The notes beneath the pieces were generated by a model that saw only the letters and a list, made by a program, of their open reading frames with translations, did no database searches and was not told where the DNA came from. Shown here piece after piece: positions 18,331-25,729 of a DNA stretch of 50,178 nucleotides. Within the stretch, counting starts at the first letter, position 1. Each line of letters begins with the position of its first letter. The stretch covers positions 1 through 50,178 of the IMG/VR virus record IMGVR_UViG_3300043410_001470; one strand, given 5' to 3'. The DNA comes from a virus. The position numbers and the translations under genes are program-made.

Positions 18331-18536
18331 CAAATACAGACCCACAAGATATTTTTGCTTCGCTTAATGTGTCAAAAATATTAGTTGCAATTTTAGAAAT
18401 TCAAAAAGAAATTGTAATACCTAGCAATTTATTTTTAAACGCTGCTACTATAGATAAAGAATTACAAGTTGATTATAATTCAGACAATCAAACATTTGTA
18501 TTTAAATTAAGAGAAAAGGAATCAAATGATAACTAG
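18327..18536 (+). CDS. Hypothetical protein, third (short) paralogue
   Basis: 69 residues. FASLNVSKILVAILEIQKEIVI matches the conserved helix of the two proteins before it, but the C-terminal arginine/tryptophan motif is missing, so this looks like a truncated copy. Overlaps both neighbours by a few bases. Function unknown. Confidence 0.5.
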   Translation: MTNTDPQDIFASLNVSKILVAILEIQKEIVIPSNLFLNAATIDKELQVDYNSDNQTFVFKLREKESNDN

Positions 18537-18906
18537 CAATTCAATTCCACCTTCGCAAGGATCATCGGTATCGCTTGTTACTGACTATGGCCTGGATGCT
18601 TTAGCAGCAATTTTACACGAAACGGCTATTGAAAAGGGGTTCTGGGATGGTCCAAAAAACCACGATAAGTTGGGCAATAAACTTGCTCTCGTACATTCGG
18701 AAGTTACTGAAGTTTTGGAAGCTATCCGTAAAAATAAAGGGTCTGAAGAAGTTGTAGAAGAGATGGCAGACGTTTTAATTAGACTGCTAGATTTATATGC
18801 AGCTATGCGTAATGCTGGATTTATTGAACATAGTTTAGATGAACAACTATTTAAAAAGATGCAGATAAATAATAATAGACAAAGACTTCACGGCAATTTG
18901 TTTTAA
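18526..18906 (+). CDS. MazG-like nucleotide pyrophosphohydrolase
   Basis: 126 residues with the all-alpha NTP-PPase signature: KLALVHSEVTEVLEAIRK (ExxE-type metal ligands) followed by EEVVEEMADVLIRLLDLYA (ExxD). The family hydrolyses NTPs to NMP and pyrophosphate; phage members have been linked to dNTP pool clean-up or to (p)ppGpp lowering. It lies between polymerase-linked genes and recA, fitting a nucleotide-metabolism role. Confidence 0.75.
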   Translation: MITSNSIPPSQGSSVSLVTDYGLDALAAILHETAIEKGFWDGPKNHDKLGNKLALVHSEVTEVLEAIRKNKGSEEVVEEMADVLIRLLDLYAAMRNAGFIEHSLDEQLFKKMQINNNRQRLHGNLF

Positions 18907-18915
18907 TGATATAAT
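18887..18915 (+). promoter_or_regulatory. Promoter for recA-like gene
   Basis: TATAAT at 18910-18915 with TGA before it (extended -10); a weak TTCACG sits at 18887-18892 with 17 bp spacing. The ATG at 18939 has a purine-rich GAAAGAG ribosome binding site. Confidence 0.5.
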
Positions 18916-18938
18916 TATAGTAAAGAAAGAGAAAATAG

Positions 18939-19946
18939 ATGACTATAGCGATTGATGATATCCTTGCAGGATTAGATCCAAAAACAAGAGCACGAGTAAA
19001 AGCAGCACAAGATGTAAAAGTTGAAAAACAAAAAACACCAAGTATTGGCCTAAACATGGCATTAAAGGGCGGACTTGGATATGGTAGACAAGTACTTGTA
19101 TGGGGGAATAAATCTGCAGGTAAATCTTCTTTTTGTTTACAAATGATTGCTCTTGCACAAAAAGAAGGTAAGACTTGTGCTTGGATTGATGCAGAAGCTT
19201 CTTATGATCAAGGATGGGCTGAAACTTTAGGAGTAGATTCATCTTCCCTTATTTACTCACCAGCAAAAACAGTTAACGACATGGTAGATGTTGCTACCAA
19301 GCTAATGGACGCAGGTGTTGATTTAATAGTTGTAGATTCTATTTCAGCTCTTCTTCCAGCAATTTATTTTGAAAAAGATGGCAATGAAATGAAAGATTTG
19401 CAAGATACAAAGCAAATCGGAGCAGAAGCAAAGGATATGACTCATGCAGTCAAAATGTTAAATTATGCAAACAAAAACACACTACTGGTTCTCATCTCAC
19501 AGCAAAGAAATCAATTTGGATCTATGCATGCCTCCCACATTCCGACAGGAGGAATGGCAGTTAAATTCTTTTCTTCCACGGTCATTAAACTATGGTCTTC
19601 AGAAGCTGAAGCTAATGCGATCAAAGCGGGCGTTAAAGTTGGTGACAAAATTATTGAACAAAGAGTTGGCAGACCAGTCAATTGGATTATTGATTACAAC
19701 AAACTCGGCCCCCCTAATCTTTCAGGACAGTACGATTTCTATTACCAAGGAGAAACGTTAGGCGTTGACTTAGTTGGAGAAACACTGGATGTTGCAGAAA
19801 TGGTGGGATGCGTTGAAAAAGGCGGTGCTTGGTACACAGTTAATGGTGAACGACTACAGGGTCGTGCAAAAGCAGTACAGTATTTACGTGATAATCCAGA
19901 TGTAGTGTCTAAATTGATAGAGGAAATAGATGCCAAAGCTGGATGA
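18939..19946 (+). CDS. recA: RecA/UvsX-family recombinase
   Basis: 335 residues. RecA core: Walker A GNKSAGKSS at about 55-63, WIDAEASYDQGWAETLGV (the RecA DAE motif), Walker B LIVVDSISALLP, and LISQQRNQFG (loop L1 entry/ATP-sensing Gln). It is somewhat shorter than bacterial RecA, ends with a short acidic helix, and is diverged from host type, as in phage UvsX proteins. Role: strand exchange for recombination-dependent replication and repair. Cas4-like and RuvC-like nucleases lie downstream. Confidence 0.88.
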   Translation: MTIAIDDILAGLDPKTRARVKAAQDVKVEKQKTPSIGLNMALKGGLGYGRQVLVWGNKSAGKSSFCLQMIALAQKEGKTCAWIDAEASYDQGWAETLGVDSSSLIYSPAKTVNDMVDVATKLMDAGVDLIVVDSISALLPAIYFEKDGNEMKDLQDTKQIGAEAKDMTHAVKMLNYANKNTLLVLISQQRNQFGSMHASHIPTGGMAVKFFSSTVIKLWSSEAEANAIKAGVKVGDKIIEQRVGRPVNWIIDYNKLGPPNLSGQYDFYYQGETLGVDLVGETLDVAEMVGCVEKGGAWYTVNGERLQGRAKAVQYLRDNPDVVSKLIEEIDAKAG

Positions 19947-20121
19947 ATTTTTTAATAATAAAGAGCAAAAGCAAATCAATTCTACATTTGAAGAGCTTTC
20001 AGGAATTAGACCGTGCTCTAAGTGTGAGCTAGATGTAGATGGTGGGTTGTGGGACTCTGAAAATTTAATAATGAAATGGACATGTTCACAAGGACATGAG
20101 ACTGTGCATAGGATAGGTTGA
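19930..20121 (+). CDS. Small Cys-rich protein
   Basis: 63 residues starting inside the recA end. CSKC near residues 29-32 and CSQGHETVH near the C-terminus make a CxxC ... CxxxH zinc-ribbon pattern. Its stop (TGA) overlaps the next ATG. Function unknown. Confidence 0.5.
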   Translation: MPKLDEFFNNKEQKQINSTFEELSGIRPCSKCELDVDGGLWDSENLIMKWTCSQGHETVHRIG

Positions 20122-20426
20122 TGTCAGAAAGATCAGAGATTAAAAGAGATGGTGCAAAAGCACAAAAAAACTCTGGGCGTGGAGACTATCAAAAAGGAGA
20201 TGCACAATGGAAACAATTTCTTGTAGATTATAAAGAAGCAGGAAAATCATTTACTCTTAACAAAGATGTTTGGGCTAAAATATGCACAGATACTTTTAAA
20301 GTAAACAGAGACATGTATCCAGCATTAAAAATCATTATTGGATCCGAATCTAAAGTTAGACTTGGGATTATTGAATGGGCAATATTAGAAGAATTAATTA
20401 ATTTCTGGGAGGAAAATCATGAATAA
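20121..20426 (+). CDS. Putative phage nuclease / Holliday junction resolvase-like
   Basis: 101 residues from the ATG at 20121. The order KRDGAKAQKNSGRGDYQKGDA, FLVDYKEAGKSF, WAKICTDTF, ALKIIIG, RLGIIEW is typical of a small phage endonuclease-fold family that sits beside recombination genes; GD..., DYK look like the metal-binding D and (D/E)xK residues. It would cut branched DNA. The family assignment is from memory of similar actinophage proteins and is moderate. Confidence 0.45.
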   Translation: MSERSEIKRDGAKAQKNSGRGDYQKGDAQWKQFLVDYKEAGKSFTLNKDVWAKICTDTFKVNRDMYPALKIIIGSESKVRLGIIEWAILEELINFWEENHE

Positions 20427-21390
20427 ATATCAAGTTATGCCGCAAGTTGTTATATATAGGGACATGTTTGATAAAGACGAGTTAAAAAGATTTTATGATC
20501 TTATGGATTTGTATGAGAATGATACAAGTCAATTTGAGATAACACACGAAGAACTTTCTACAAGAGGAGATAACCATGGAGTTCTTCCTCAAGAAAAAGA
20601 AGACATATCTCCATTAAATGAGTGGGTCCCGTGGCATACATTTGGAAAGAAAACATTTTTTAATTTTAAGCAAAAGCCAGCTAATATTGAAGATGAAAAT
20701 ATTGAGTTCTTGTATAACTTTAGACAAAAGCTATATGACATATTTGCTGTTGTTTTTAAAGATTATATTAATGAATGGTCAGAATCAGGATACTGGCCAG
20801 AGTATATTGATAATTGGAAGCTTAATGAGCAGGGTGCTACAAGAATGCATTATTCTGTTATTGAGGTTTTAAAGCATGACATTCACCCAGATAAAAAGCT
20901 TGCAATTACATTTCATACCGATGCACACAAGCATAGAGTTGGTCAACCAAGAGCACAACAGATTATAACCATTACAATTTACATTAATGATGACTATGAA
21001 GGCGGAGACGTAGAATTTTTAAATGAAATTGATGAAATTCCAAAGGTTATAACATATAAACCTGGAGCAGGAGATGTAACAGTTTTTCCTTCAGGGATAC
21101 CGTACTGGCATTCTGCAAAAGCAGTAACAGGCGGAAATAAAAAAGTTTTTGTAAGAGTTTTTGCTCAGTGGGATTATCCAGGTTCAAAAGAATGGGCTGA
21201 TGGTATTGCAGAGCATGGTGAAGAAAAATGGCTTCAAATTGTAGATGAGGATGTTCAGAAAAAAGTAGACACAGGAATTTATGATCGTGAAGTTAGAATA
21301 GAAGGTACTGAATGGCAGGATGTTACTCCAGCAGTTAAGGTAGACGTTAAGAAAGAAAACCATATTTATGTAGATGGAAGACTTCGATGA
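20419..21390 (+). CDS. 2-oxoglutarate/Fe(II) dioxygenase (prolyl-4-hydroxylase-like)
   Basis: 323 residues, GGAGG just upstream of the ATG. Double-stranded beta-helix core with the iron triad H166-x-D168 (FHTDAH) and distal H231 (YWHSAK), plus the 2OG-binding R246 (FVRVFAQ) and a LYIND-like ITIYINDDYEGGDV strand. Such enzymes hydroxylate proteins, nucleotides or small molecules. It is the largest of six such genes here; the N-terminal ~100 and C-terminal ~70 residues are extra and not recognised. Substrate unknown. Confidence 0.8.
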   Translation: MNKYQVMPQVVIYRDMFDKDELKRFYDLMDLYENDTSQFEITHEELSTRGDNHGVLPQEKEDISPLNEWVPWHTFGKKTFFNFKQKPANIEDENIEFLYNFRQKLYDIFAVVFKDYINEWSESGYWPEYIDNWKLNEQGATRMHYSVIEVLKHDIHPDKKLAITFHTDAHKHRVGQPRAQQIITITIYINDDYEGGDVEFLNEIDEIPKVITYKPGAGDVTVFPSGIPYWHSAKAVTGGNKKVFVRVFAQWDYPGSKEWADGIAEHGEEKWLQIVDEDVQKKVDTGIYDREVRIEGTEWQDVTPAVKVDVKKENHIYVDGRLR

Positions 21391-21542
21391 GAGAAATTAT
21401 TTTATGCACATTTACAGGAGCTGCAGTAGGAGCAATTTTTACATTGTTTAAATTGCCAGTTCCAGTTCCACCAGTATTTCCAGCAGTGATGGGAATTTTT
21501 GGTTTATGGGTTGGGTCTACTTTGATTGGACGTTTCATATAA
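21387..21542 (+). CDS. XapX-domain small membrane protein (DUF1427-like)
   Basis: 51 residues, ATGA overlap with the oxygenase gene. Two hydrophobic helices separated by the PVPVPPVFPAVMGIFG segment, which fits the XapX family pattern (GxxxG helix, PxPxPP loop, GxxG helix). Integral inner-membrane protein; the biochemical role of the family is not known. It is coupled to a further 32-residue membrane peptide. Confidence 0.65.
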   Translation: MREIILCTFTGAAVGAIFTLFKLPVPVPPVFPAVMGIFGLWVGSTLIGRFI

Positions 21543-21640
21543 TGATTACCTTTTTGTTTGGAACATTGGTCGGGCTTAGTGTTGGGTACCCATTAGGTTT
21601 ATTTGTTGATAAATTAGATAAGAGGATAAAAAATGGCTGA
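21542..21640 (+). CDS. Tiny membrane peptide
   Basis: 32 residues, beginning at the TAATG overlap with the XapX gene and ending inside the next gene. One transmembrane helix with GxxxG-type spacing (FLFGTLVGLSVGYPLGLFV) followed by a basic tail DKLDKRIKNG. The stop-start coupling and membrane character suggest it acts with the XapX protein. Confidence 0.45.
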   Translation: MITFLFGTLVGLSVGYPLGLFVDKLDKRIKNG

Positions 21641-21971
21641 AGACAAAAATACACTTGAATTAATAAGCGATATTACTGAGTTTAATGACCTTCATGAGTA
21701 TATGAAGGACGAACATCTAGATAAAGCTTTAGCTATTGTTGTTAAAATTTTAATGAATCCAGAAGTTCCTTCTGCAAAAGCTCCAGTTCTCATTATGGAG
21801 TTACAAGCAATGTCTACTAAATTTGCTGTGATGGCATCAGTTTATTCAACAATTGCAAAAGATAAGGCTGGAACTGTAAACAATAATAAAAAGAACGTAT
21901 ATTATTCAGTAAAGGAATCTATAGACAAGCTTGTAGATGCACTCAAGTATGTCGTAAGGTATAACTCATAA
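21633..21971 (+). CDS. Conserved helical phage protein, unknown function
   Basis: 112 residues, all-helical, acidic N-terminus and Lys-rich C-terminus, AAGAGG upstream of the ATG. Contains a Pro-bounded central helix (PSAKAPVLIMELQAMSTKFAVMASVYSTIAKD). It shares one base with the adenosyltransferase start. I recall similar proteins in other actinophages but cannot name a function. Confidence 0.55.
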   Translation: MAEDKNTLELISDITEFNDLHEYMKDEHLDKALAIVVKILMNPEVPSAKAPVLIMELQAMSTKFAVMASVYSTIAKDKAGTVNNNKKNVYYSVKESIDKLVDALKYVVRYNS

Positions 21972-22507
21972 TGGTACATTTAACTAAAATATATACTAAA
22001 ACTGGAGACGACGGTACTACCGCCCTGGCAGACAATACTAGAACATCTAAGTTTAGTTCACGTATTTATGCCATAGGTTCTGTGGATGAAGCAAATGCAG
22101 CATTAGGACACATGGGTCAAATGGATATCAGGCTATACAATATTATAGATAAGGTTCAAAACGATTTATTTGATTTAGGAGCAGAGCTAGCTGGGTCAAC
22201 CACTGTAAAGATTACTCAGGGCAGGATAGACTGGCTTGAAGAAATGATTGACGATTTAAATAACGATCTTAACCCTTTACATTCATTTATTCTTCCAAGG
22301 GGGCCTATGCATTTAGCTAGAACAATAGTAAGGCGGGCTGAAAGAGATGTTTGGTTATGGTTTGCTACTGATGTAGAAAGTCATATAAAAGAAAGTTTAA
22401 GTCAATTACCTCTTATTTACCTAAATAGATTATCAGATCTTTTATTTGTCATGTCTAGACATTATAGTGATGGAAATGAAAAGTTATGGAGCCCAATGAA
22501 TGGCTAG
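21971..22507 (+). CDS. Cob(I)alamin adenosyltransferase, PduO/MMAB type
   Basis: 178 residues, a normal single-domain length. The N-terminal ATP motif TKTGDDGTTAL (about 9-19), the VDEANAALGHMG helix, FILPRGPMHLARTIVRRAERDVW, and the C-terminal YLNRLSDLLFVMSR are diagnostic of PduO-type ATP:corrinoid adenosyltransferases, including the conserved Arg/Glu and Asn that bind ATP. The enzyme turns cob(I)alamin plus ATP into adenosylcobalamin. In a phage this would feed a B12-dependent ribonucleotide reductase, encoded by the host or elsewhere in the phage genome; none is in the window. Confidence 0.88.
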   Translation: MVHLTKIYTKTGDDGTTALADNTRTSKFSSRIYAIGSVDEANAALGHMGQMDIRLYNIIDKVQNDLFDLGAELAGSTTVKITQGRIDWLEEMIDDLNNDLNPLHSFILPRGPMHLARTIVRRAERDVWLWFATDVESHIKESLSQLPLIYLNRLSDLLFVMSRHYSDGNEKLWSPMNG

Positions 22508-23291
22508 AGATATAGTAAAAAATCTTAAATTTAAAAAACATACTGGAAAATCTTTTGACCCAGAAAAATTTGCTGATTTATTAGATGAGGCCTACAAAAA
22601 TACTAAACGTGCAGATGGAACAATGACTAAAAAATCTTTTAGTCCTAGTGCTTTAGGATATGGTCACGGTAAATGCCCAAGGTATTGGTACATGGCATTT
22701 TCTGGGGCAATATTTATTGATGATAATGATTCAGTTGCAGTTGCAAATATGGCACAAGGAACTCAAGCTCATGAGAGATTACAAAAATTAATTTCTACAA
22801 TGCCAGAGTTTAGGGCAGAAGAAGAAGAAATTGTAAATGAGTATCCTCCAATTCGTGGGTTTATAGATCTTATTATGGAATATGATGGAGAAACTGTAAT
22901 CGGAGAAATTAAGACTGCTAAGCAAGAGGTGTGGGATACACGACAAGCAGAAATGAAATCTTCTTCAAATCATATGTTGCAACTTCTAACATACATGAAG
23001 CTTAAAAATGCTAAAGAAGGATTTTTCCTTTATGAAAATAAAAACACCCAAGAGATATTGTTGATTCCAGTTTCTATGAATGAAAAAAATAAATCAATTA
23101 TTGAGGACGCTTTTTTATGGATGCAAGAGGTGTACGATAATTTTAAAGATGGAGACATCCCGATGCGACCTGCTGGCGCCACTAAATCCAAAATGCCTTG
23201 TACATATTGTCCAATTAAAAAAGAGTGTTACTCAAAAGAAACTCCAGTTGGAACAGTTCAGATAGAATTATATCAGGATGACAGATTATGA
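22500..23291 (+). CDS. Cas4/RecB-like PD-(D/E)xK exonuclease with Fe-S cysteines
   Basis: 263 residues. The N-terminal KCPRYWYMAF carries the first Cys, HERLQKLI follows, then RGFIDLIMEYDG (Asp) and VIGEIKTA (ExK) form the nuclease site, an QLLTYM helix motif III follows, and CTYCPIKKEC near residue 240 gives three more Cys. Cys x1 + Cys x3 around a RecB-type core is the Cas4/AddB iron-sulfur arrangement. Likely a 5'-3' exonuclease processing ends for RecA-mediated recombination. There is no CRISPR array nearby. Confidence 0.82.
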   Translation: MARDIVKNLKFKKHTGKSFDPEKFADLLDEAYKNTKRADGTMTKKSFSPSALGYGHGKCPRYWYMAFSGAIFIDDNDSVAVANMAQGTQAHERLQKLISTMPEFRAEEEEIVNEYPPIRGFIDLIMEYDGETVIGEIKTAKQEVWDTRQAEMKSSSNHMLQLLTYMKLKNAKEGFFLYENKNTQEILLIPVSMNEKNKSIIEDAFLWMQEVYDNFKDGDIPMRPAGATKSKMPCTYCPIKKECYSKETPVGTVQIELYQDDRL

Positions 23292-23566
23292 TTTGTGCCA
23301 ATAAAGAATGTTCTAAAGAATTTACTTCAAAAACGCATAATCAAAAATATTGTTCAGATGAGTGTTGCAGAATTGCAACTAACAAAAGAATAATGGACAG
23401 ATATTATGAAAAAAAGGCAATTAAAAAAGGCGCATTGAGAAATTGCAAAAAATGTAAATCAGAATTAAGTAGATATAATGATAGTGACATTTGTTCAACG
23501 TGCATTAAGGGAGATAAGACTAAAGCACTTAAAATGGTTCAGGAGATAATTAATGAGCTTAGCTAG
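23288..23566 (+). CDS. Double zinc-finger protein
   Basis: 92 residues, ATGA overlap upstream and 14-nt overlap downstream. First finger: CANKEC ... YCSDECC, the CxxxxC...CxxxC pattern common to small phage DNA-binding proteins; second: CKKCKSEL ... ICSTC. The C-terminus is a short helix. Between two nucleases, so perhaps a DNA-binding recombination accessory. Confidence 0.6.
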   Translation: MICANKECSKEFTSKTHNQKYCSDECCRIATNKRIMDRYYEKKAIKKGALRNCKKCKSELSRYNDSDICSTCIKGDKTKALKMVQEIINELS

Positions 23567-24119
23567 TCTTGTTAAAACAAAAGCATATAGGGTATTGGGA
23601 ATTGATGCGTCCACAAATTCAATAGCTTTTTGTTTAATGGAAAATGATATTCCTCTAAAATGGGGCAAAATAAATTTAGACGGTCAAGATATTTATGAAA
23701 AAATTTATGACGCTAAAAAGAAAATGTCATTAATGCTTGATGAATTAAAAGCTGATTATATTGTTGTAGAGGGTGCAGTGCTTGTCAGATCACCAGATGC
23801 TGTGATAAAATTATCTTATGTCTATGGGGTTGTTATTGCTGAGCTTATGTCTACTGGGGCTAAGGTTATTACAATTAGCCCTACCTCGTGGCAGGCGCAT
23901 ATTGGCAACAAGAATCCAACAAAAGATGAGAAGTCTACAATAAGAGCAGCTAATCCAGGATATGCTGACTCGTGGTACAAAAACCAATTAAGAAATATGC
24001 GTAAACAAAGAACAGCAGATTATTTTAATACAAAATATGATTTGTCTATAAATGATTTTGATGTTGCCGATTCGTTCGGTATTGCTTATTACGCTAGTCA
24101 GGTGCTAACAACAAGATGA
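23553..24119 (+). CDS. RuvC-like Holliday junction resolvase
   Basis: 188 residues. RNase H fold motifs: VLGIDASTNS (D18), YIVVEGA (Glu near 73), TISPTSWQ, and NDFDVADSFGIAYY with D170 and D173 near the C-terminus, giving the DEDD set of RuvC. These enzymes cut four-way junctions before packaging. It is followed with a 4-nt overlap by a tiny HTH protein. Confidence 0.78.
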   Translation: MSLASLVKTKAYRVLGIDASTNSIAFCLMENDIPLKWGKINLDGQDIYEKIYDAKKKMSLMLDELKADYIVVEGAVLVRSPDAVIKLSYVYGVVIAELMSTGAKVITISPTSWQAHIGNKNPTKDEKSTIRAANPGYADSWYKNQLRNMRKQRTADYFNTKYDLSINDFDVADSFGIAYYASQVLTTR

Positions 24120-24262
24120 AATTTTATCAAAGCAAAGATTGGCTACATAGAAGATATGTGGTGCAAAAGAAAACAGTAACAGAAATAGCAAAAGAAGCGG
24201 GAACCTCTGCTATGACTATACAGAGGTATTTAGAAAAATTTGGATTAATAAAAAGGCGGTAA
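24116..24262 (+). CDS. Mini helix-turn-helix protein
   Basis: 48 residues. The stretch KKTVTEIAKEAGTSAMTIQRYLEKFG is a clean resolvase/sigma-type HTH, with basic flanks and almost nothing else. ATGA overlap with the RuvC-like gene. Could act as a regulator or as a detached DNA-binding unit for the resolvase. Confidence 0.65.
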   Translation: MKFYQSKDWLHRRYVVQKKTVTEIAKEAGTSAMTIQRYLEKFGLIKRR

Positions 24263-24264
24263 TT

Positions 24265-24594
24265 ATGGATTTCCCAAATAAAGACGGCGGTTTTCAAACA
24301 TGGGTAACAGATCTTCAGCTAATAGGAACTAGCGCCCCATCAGGTAATGCAATTATTCGTGAATGTTTAAATATTGCACAAATGCTAATTGAAAAAAATA
24401 TTTCATATGGCAATTCAGCTCTTGATCCAATTCGGGTATTTAGCAAAGCAGATCAAAAAGAGCAACTTTATGTACGAATTGATGATAAATTAAATAGGCT
24501 TATGAAGGGCACAGACTACCCTGGAGATAATGATATAGACGACTTAATTGGATATTTAATATTGCTTAAAATTGCTAAATCTAAGCCAGAGTGA
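24265..24594 (+). CDS. DUF1599-like protein (nucleotide-modification-associated type)
   Basis: 109 residues. The order NISYGNSALDPIRVF, QLYVRIDDKLNRLMKG, DIDDLIGYLILLKIA matches my memory of the DUF1599 family, which comparative genomics has linked to phage nucleotide or DNA base modification. All-helical, with acidic residues that could bind metal or nucleotide, somewhat like MazG-type proteins. The function is not demonstrated; the alternative is a general all-alpha pyrophosphatase relative. Confidence 0.55.
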   Translation: MDFPNKDGGFQTWVTDLQLIGTSAPSGNAIIRECLNIAQMLIEKNISYGNSALDPIRVFSKADQKEQLYVRIDDKLNRLMKGTDYPGDNDIDDLIGYLILLKIAKSKPE

Positions 24595-24610
24595 TTTTAG
24601 TTGACTAAGA

Positions 24611-24619
24611 TGGTATAAT
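24611..24619 (+). promoter_or_regulatory. Extended -10 promoter before terminase small subunit
   Basis: TGG plus TATAAT (-10 at 24614-24619), 8 nt before the ATG at 24628, so the mRNA would be leaderless or nearly so. No clear -35 box at the right distance. Confidence 0.5.
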
Positions 24620-24627
24620 ATATTTAT

Positions 24628-25161
24628 ATGGAAATTGAATTAGCAGATCATTATGATCGCATGAATAGGGTAGTTGCTGAGTCTTTAAAAGGCAACAGCC
24701 CAACACAAATTGCTACCCTGACGGGCTTTAAAAGATCAGAGGTGGTCGAGTACTTGGACGAATGGAAACAAATTGTCCATAACGATAGTAATATTAGAGA
24801 TAGAGCAAGGGAAGCCATATCTGGAGCAGATCAACATTATGCAATGCTTATTAAAGAAGCATGGAAAACTTCAGAAGATGCAGATACCCAAGGACAACTT
24901 AGTATCAAAGCCAATGCCTTAAAGCTGATAGCGGATATTGAAACAAAACGTATAGCAATGCTTCAGTCGGTTGGAGTTTTAGAAAATACCCAGATAGCAT
25001 CACAGGTTGCAGAAGCAGAGCGTAAACAAGAAGTTATCGTAAGTATTTTAAAAGAAGTTACATCAACTTGTTCTCACTGCAAAATGGAAGTTGCTAAAAG
25101 ATTATCTCAAATAACTGGAATCGTTGAGCCTATAGTTATTGAGGAATCAGATGTTGTTTGA
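24628..25161 (+). CDS. Putative terminase small subunit
   Basis: 177 residues. N-terminal helix-turn-helix (SLKGNSPTQIATLTGFKRSEVVEYLDEW) followed by long helices (KANALKLIADIETKRIAMLQSVGVL), the layout of small terminases that bind pac/cos DNA and oligomerise. It carries an extra CSHC pair near residue 147. The large terminase lies one gene away. An oxygenase gene is inserted between the two, which is unusual. Confidence 0.6.
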   Translation: MEIELADHYDRMNRVVAESLKGNSPTQIATLTGFKRSEVVEYLDEWKQIVHNDSNIRDRAREAISGADQHYAMLIKEAWKTSEDADTQGQLSIKANALKLIADIETKRIAMLQSVGVLENTQIASQVAEAERKQEVIVSILKEVTSTCSHCKMEVAKRLSQITGIVEPIVIEESDVV

Positions 25162-25729
25162 TAACCCCAATCTTATTTCAATAGGTAAAGATATTTACGT
25201 ATATAAAAATTTTTTAAATAAAGAAGAGTGTGAAGACTATACTAGTTTTGCTCGATCTTTACCTGAAGAAAAATGGGAAGCACAAAATCAAGATATTTCT
25301 ATTGCAACTAAAACATATTACTTAAGACCAATCCCTTCAAAAATTAGAAAAATTATTCCAGGGGAATTAAAAGTAGCCATGGGTTGTCAAGTTATTAGGC
25401 TTTTACAAGGCGGTAAATATGAACCGCATCATGACGCAAATATTTACTCTGATGTGATTGAAAGATTTAATAAGTATAAAGATGGTCAAAGTTTTGATAT
25501 TGAACTGTATCCACTGTATGGCATTGTTGTATATTTAAATGATTTTGAAGGTGGAGAGATTTATTACCCATTACAAGGTATTGAATATAAACCAAGTGCT
25601 GGCGATTTAATTATTCATAGTGCTGAAGAGCATTGTACGCATGGGACAAAACCAGTTACCTCTGGTGAAAGATATACTTATACGTCTAGCGTTGCAAAAG
25701 AGGTGAGGGTTGCAAAAAATGGAATTTGA
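25151..25729 (+). CDS. 2OG/Fe(II) dioxygenase between terminase genes
   Basis: 192 residues from the ATG at 25151, preferred because GAGGA lies 5 nt upstream (an in-frame TTG exists at 25139). Prolyl-4-hydroxylase fold: H93-x-D95 (EPHHDANIY), IVVYLNDFEGGEIYYP strand, distal H164 (CTHGTKPV) and R174 as 2OG ligand. It overlaps TerS by 11 nt and TerL by 11 nt, so it is co-translated with the packaging enzymes. Substrate unknown; DNA, capsid or terminase are all possible. Confidence 0.8.
   Translation: MLFDNPNLISIGKDIYVYKNFLNKEECEDYTSFARSLPEEKWEAQNQDISIATKTYYLRPIPSKIRKIIPGELKVAMGCQVIRLLQGGKYEPHHDANIYSDVIERFNKYKDGQSFDIELYPLYGIVVYLNDFEGGEIYYPLQGIEYKPSAGDLIIHSAEEHCTHGTKPVTSGERYTYTSSVAKEVRVAKNGI

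Noticed and set aside
18943-19242. 99-codon minus-strand open frame
   Set aside because: Opposite the N-terminal half of recA; very Leu/His/Gln-rich, typical of antisense frames.
22500-23291. CRISPR association of the Cas4-like gene
   Set aside because: No direct-repeat array or other cas gene is present; the neighbours are recombination genes, as usual for phage Cas4-like nucleases.
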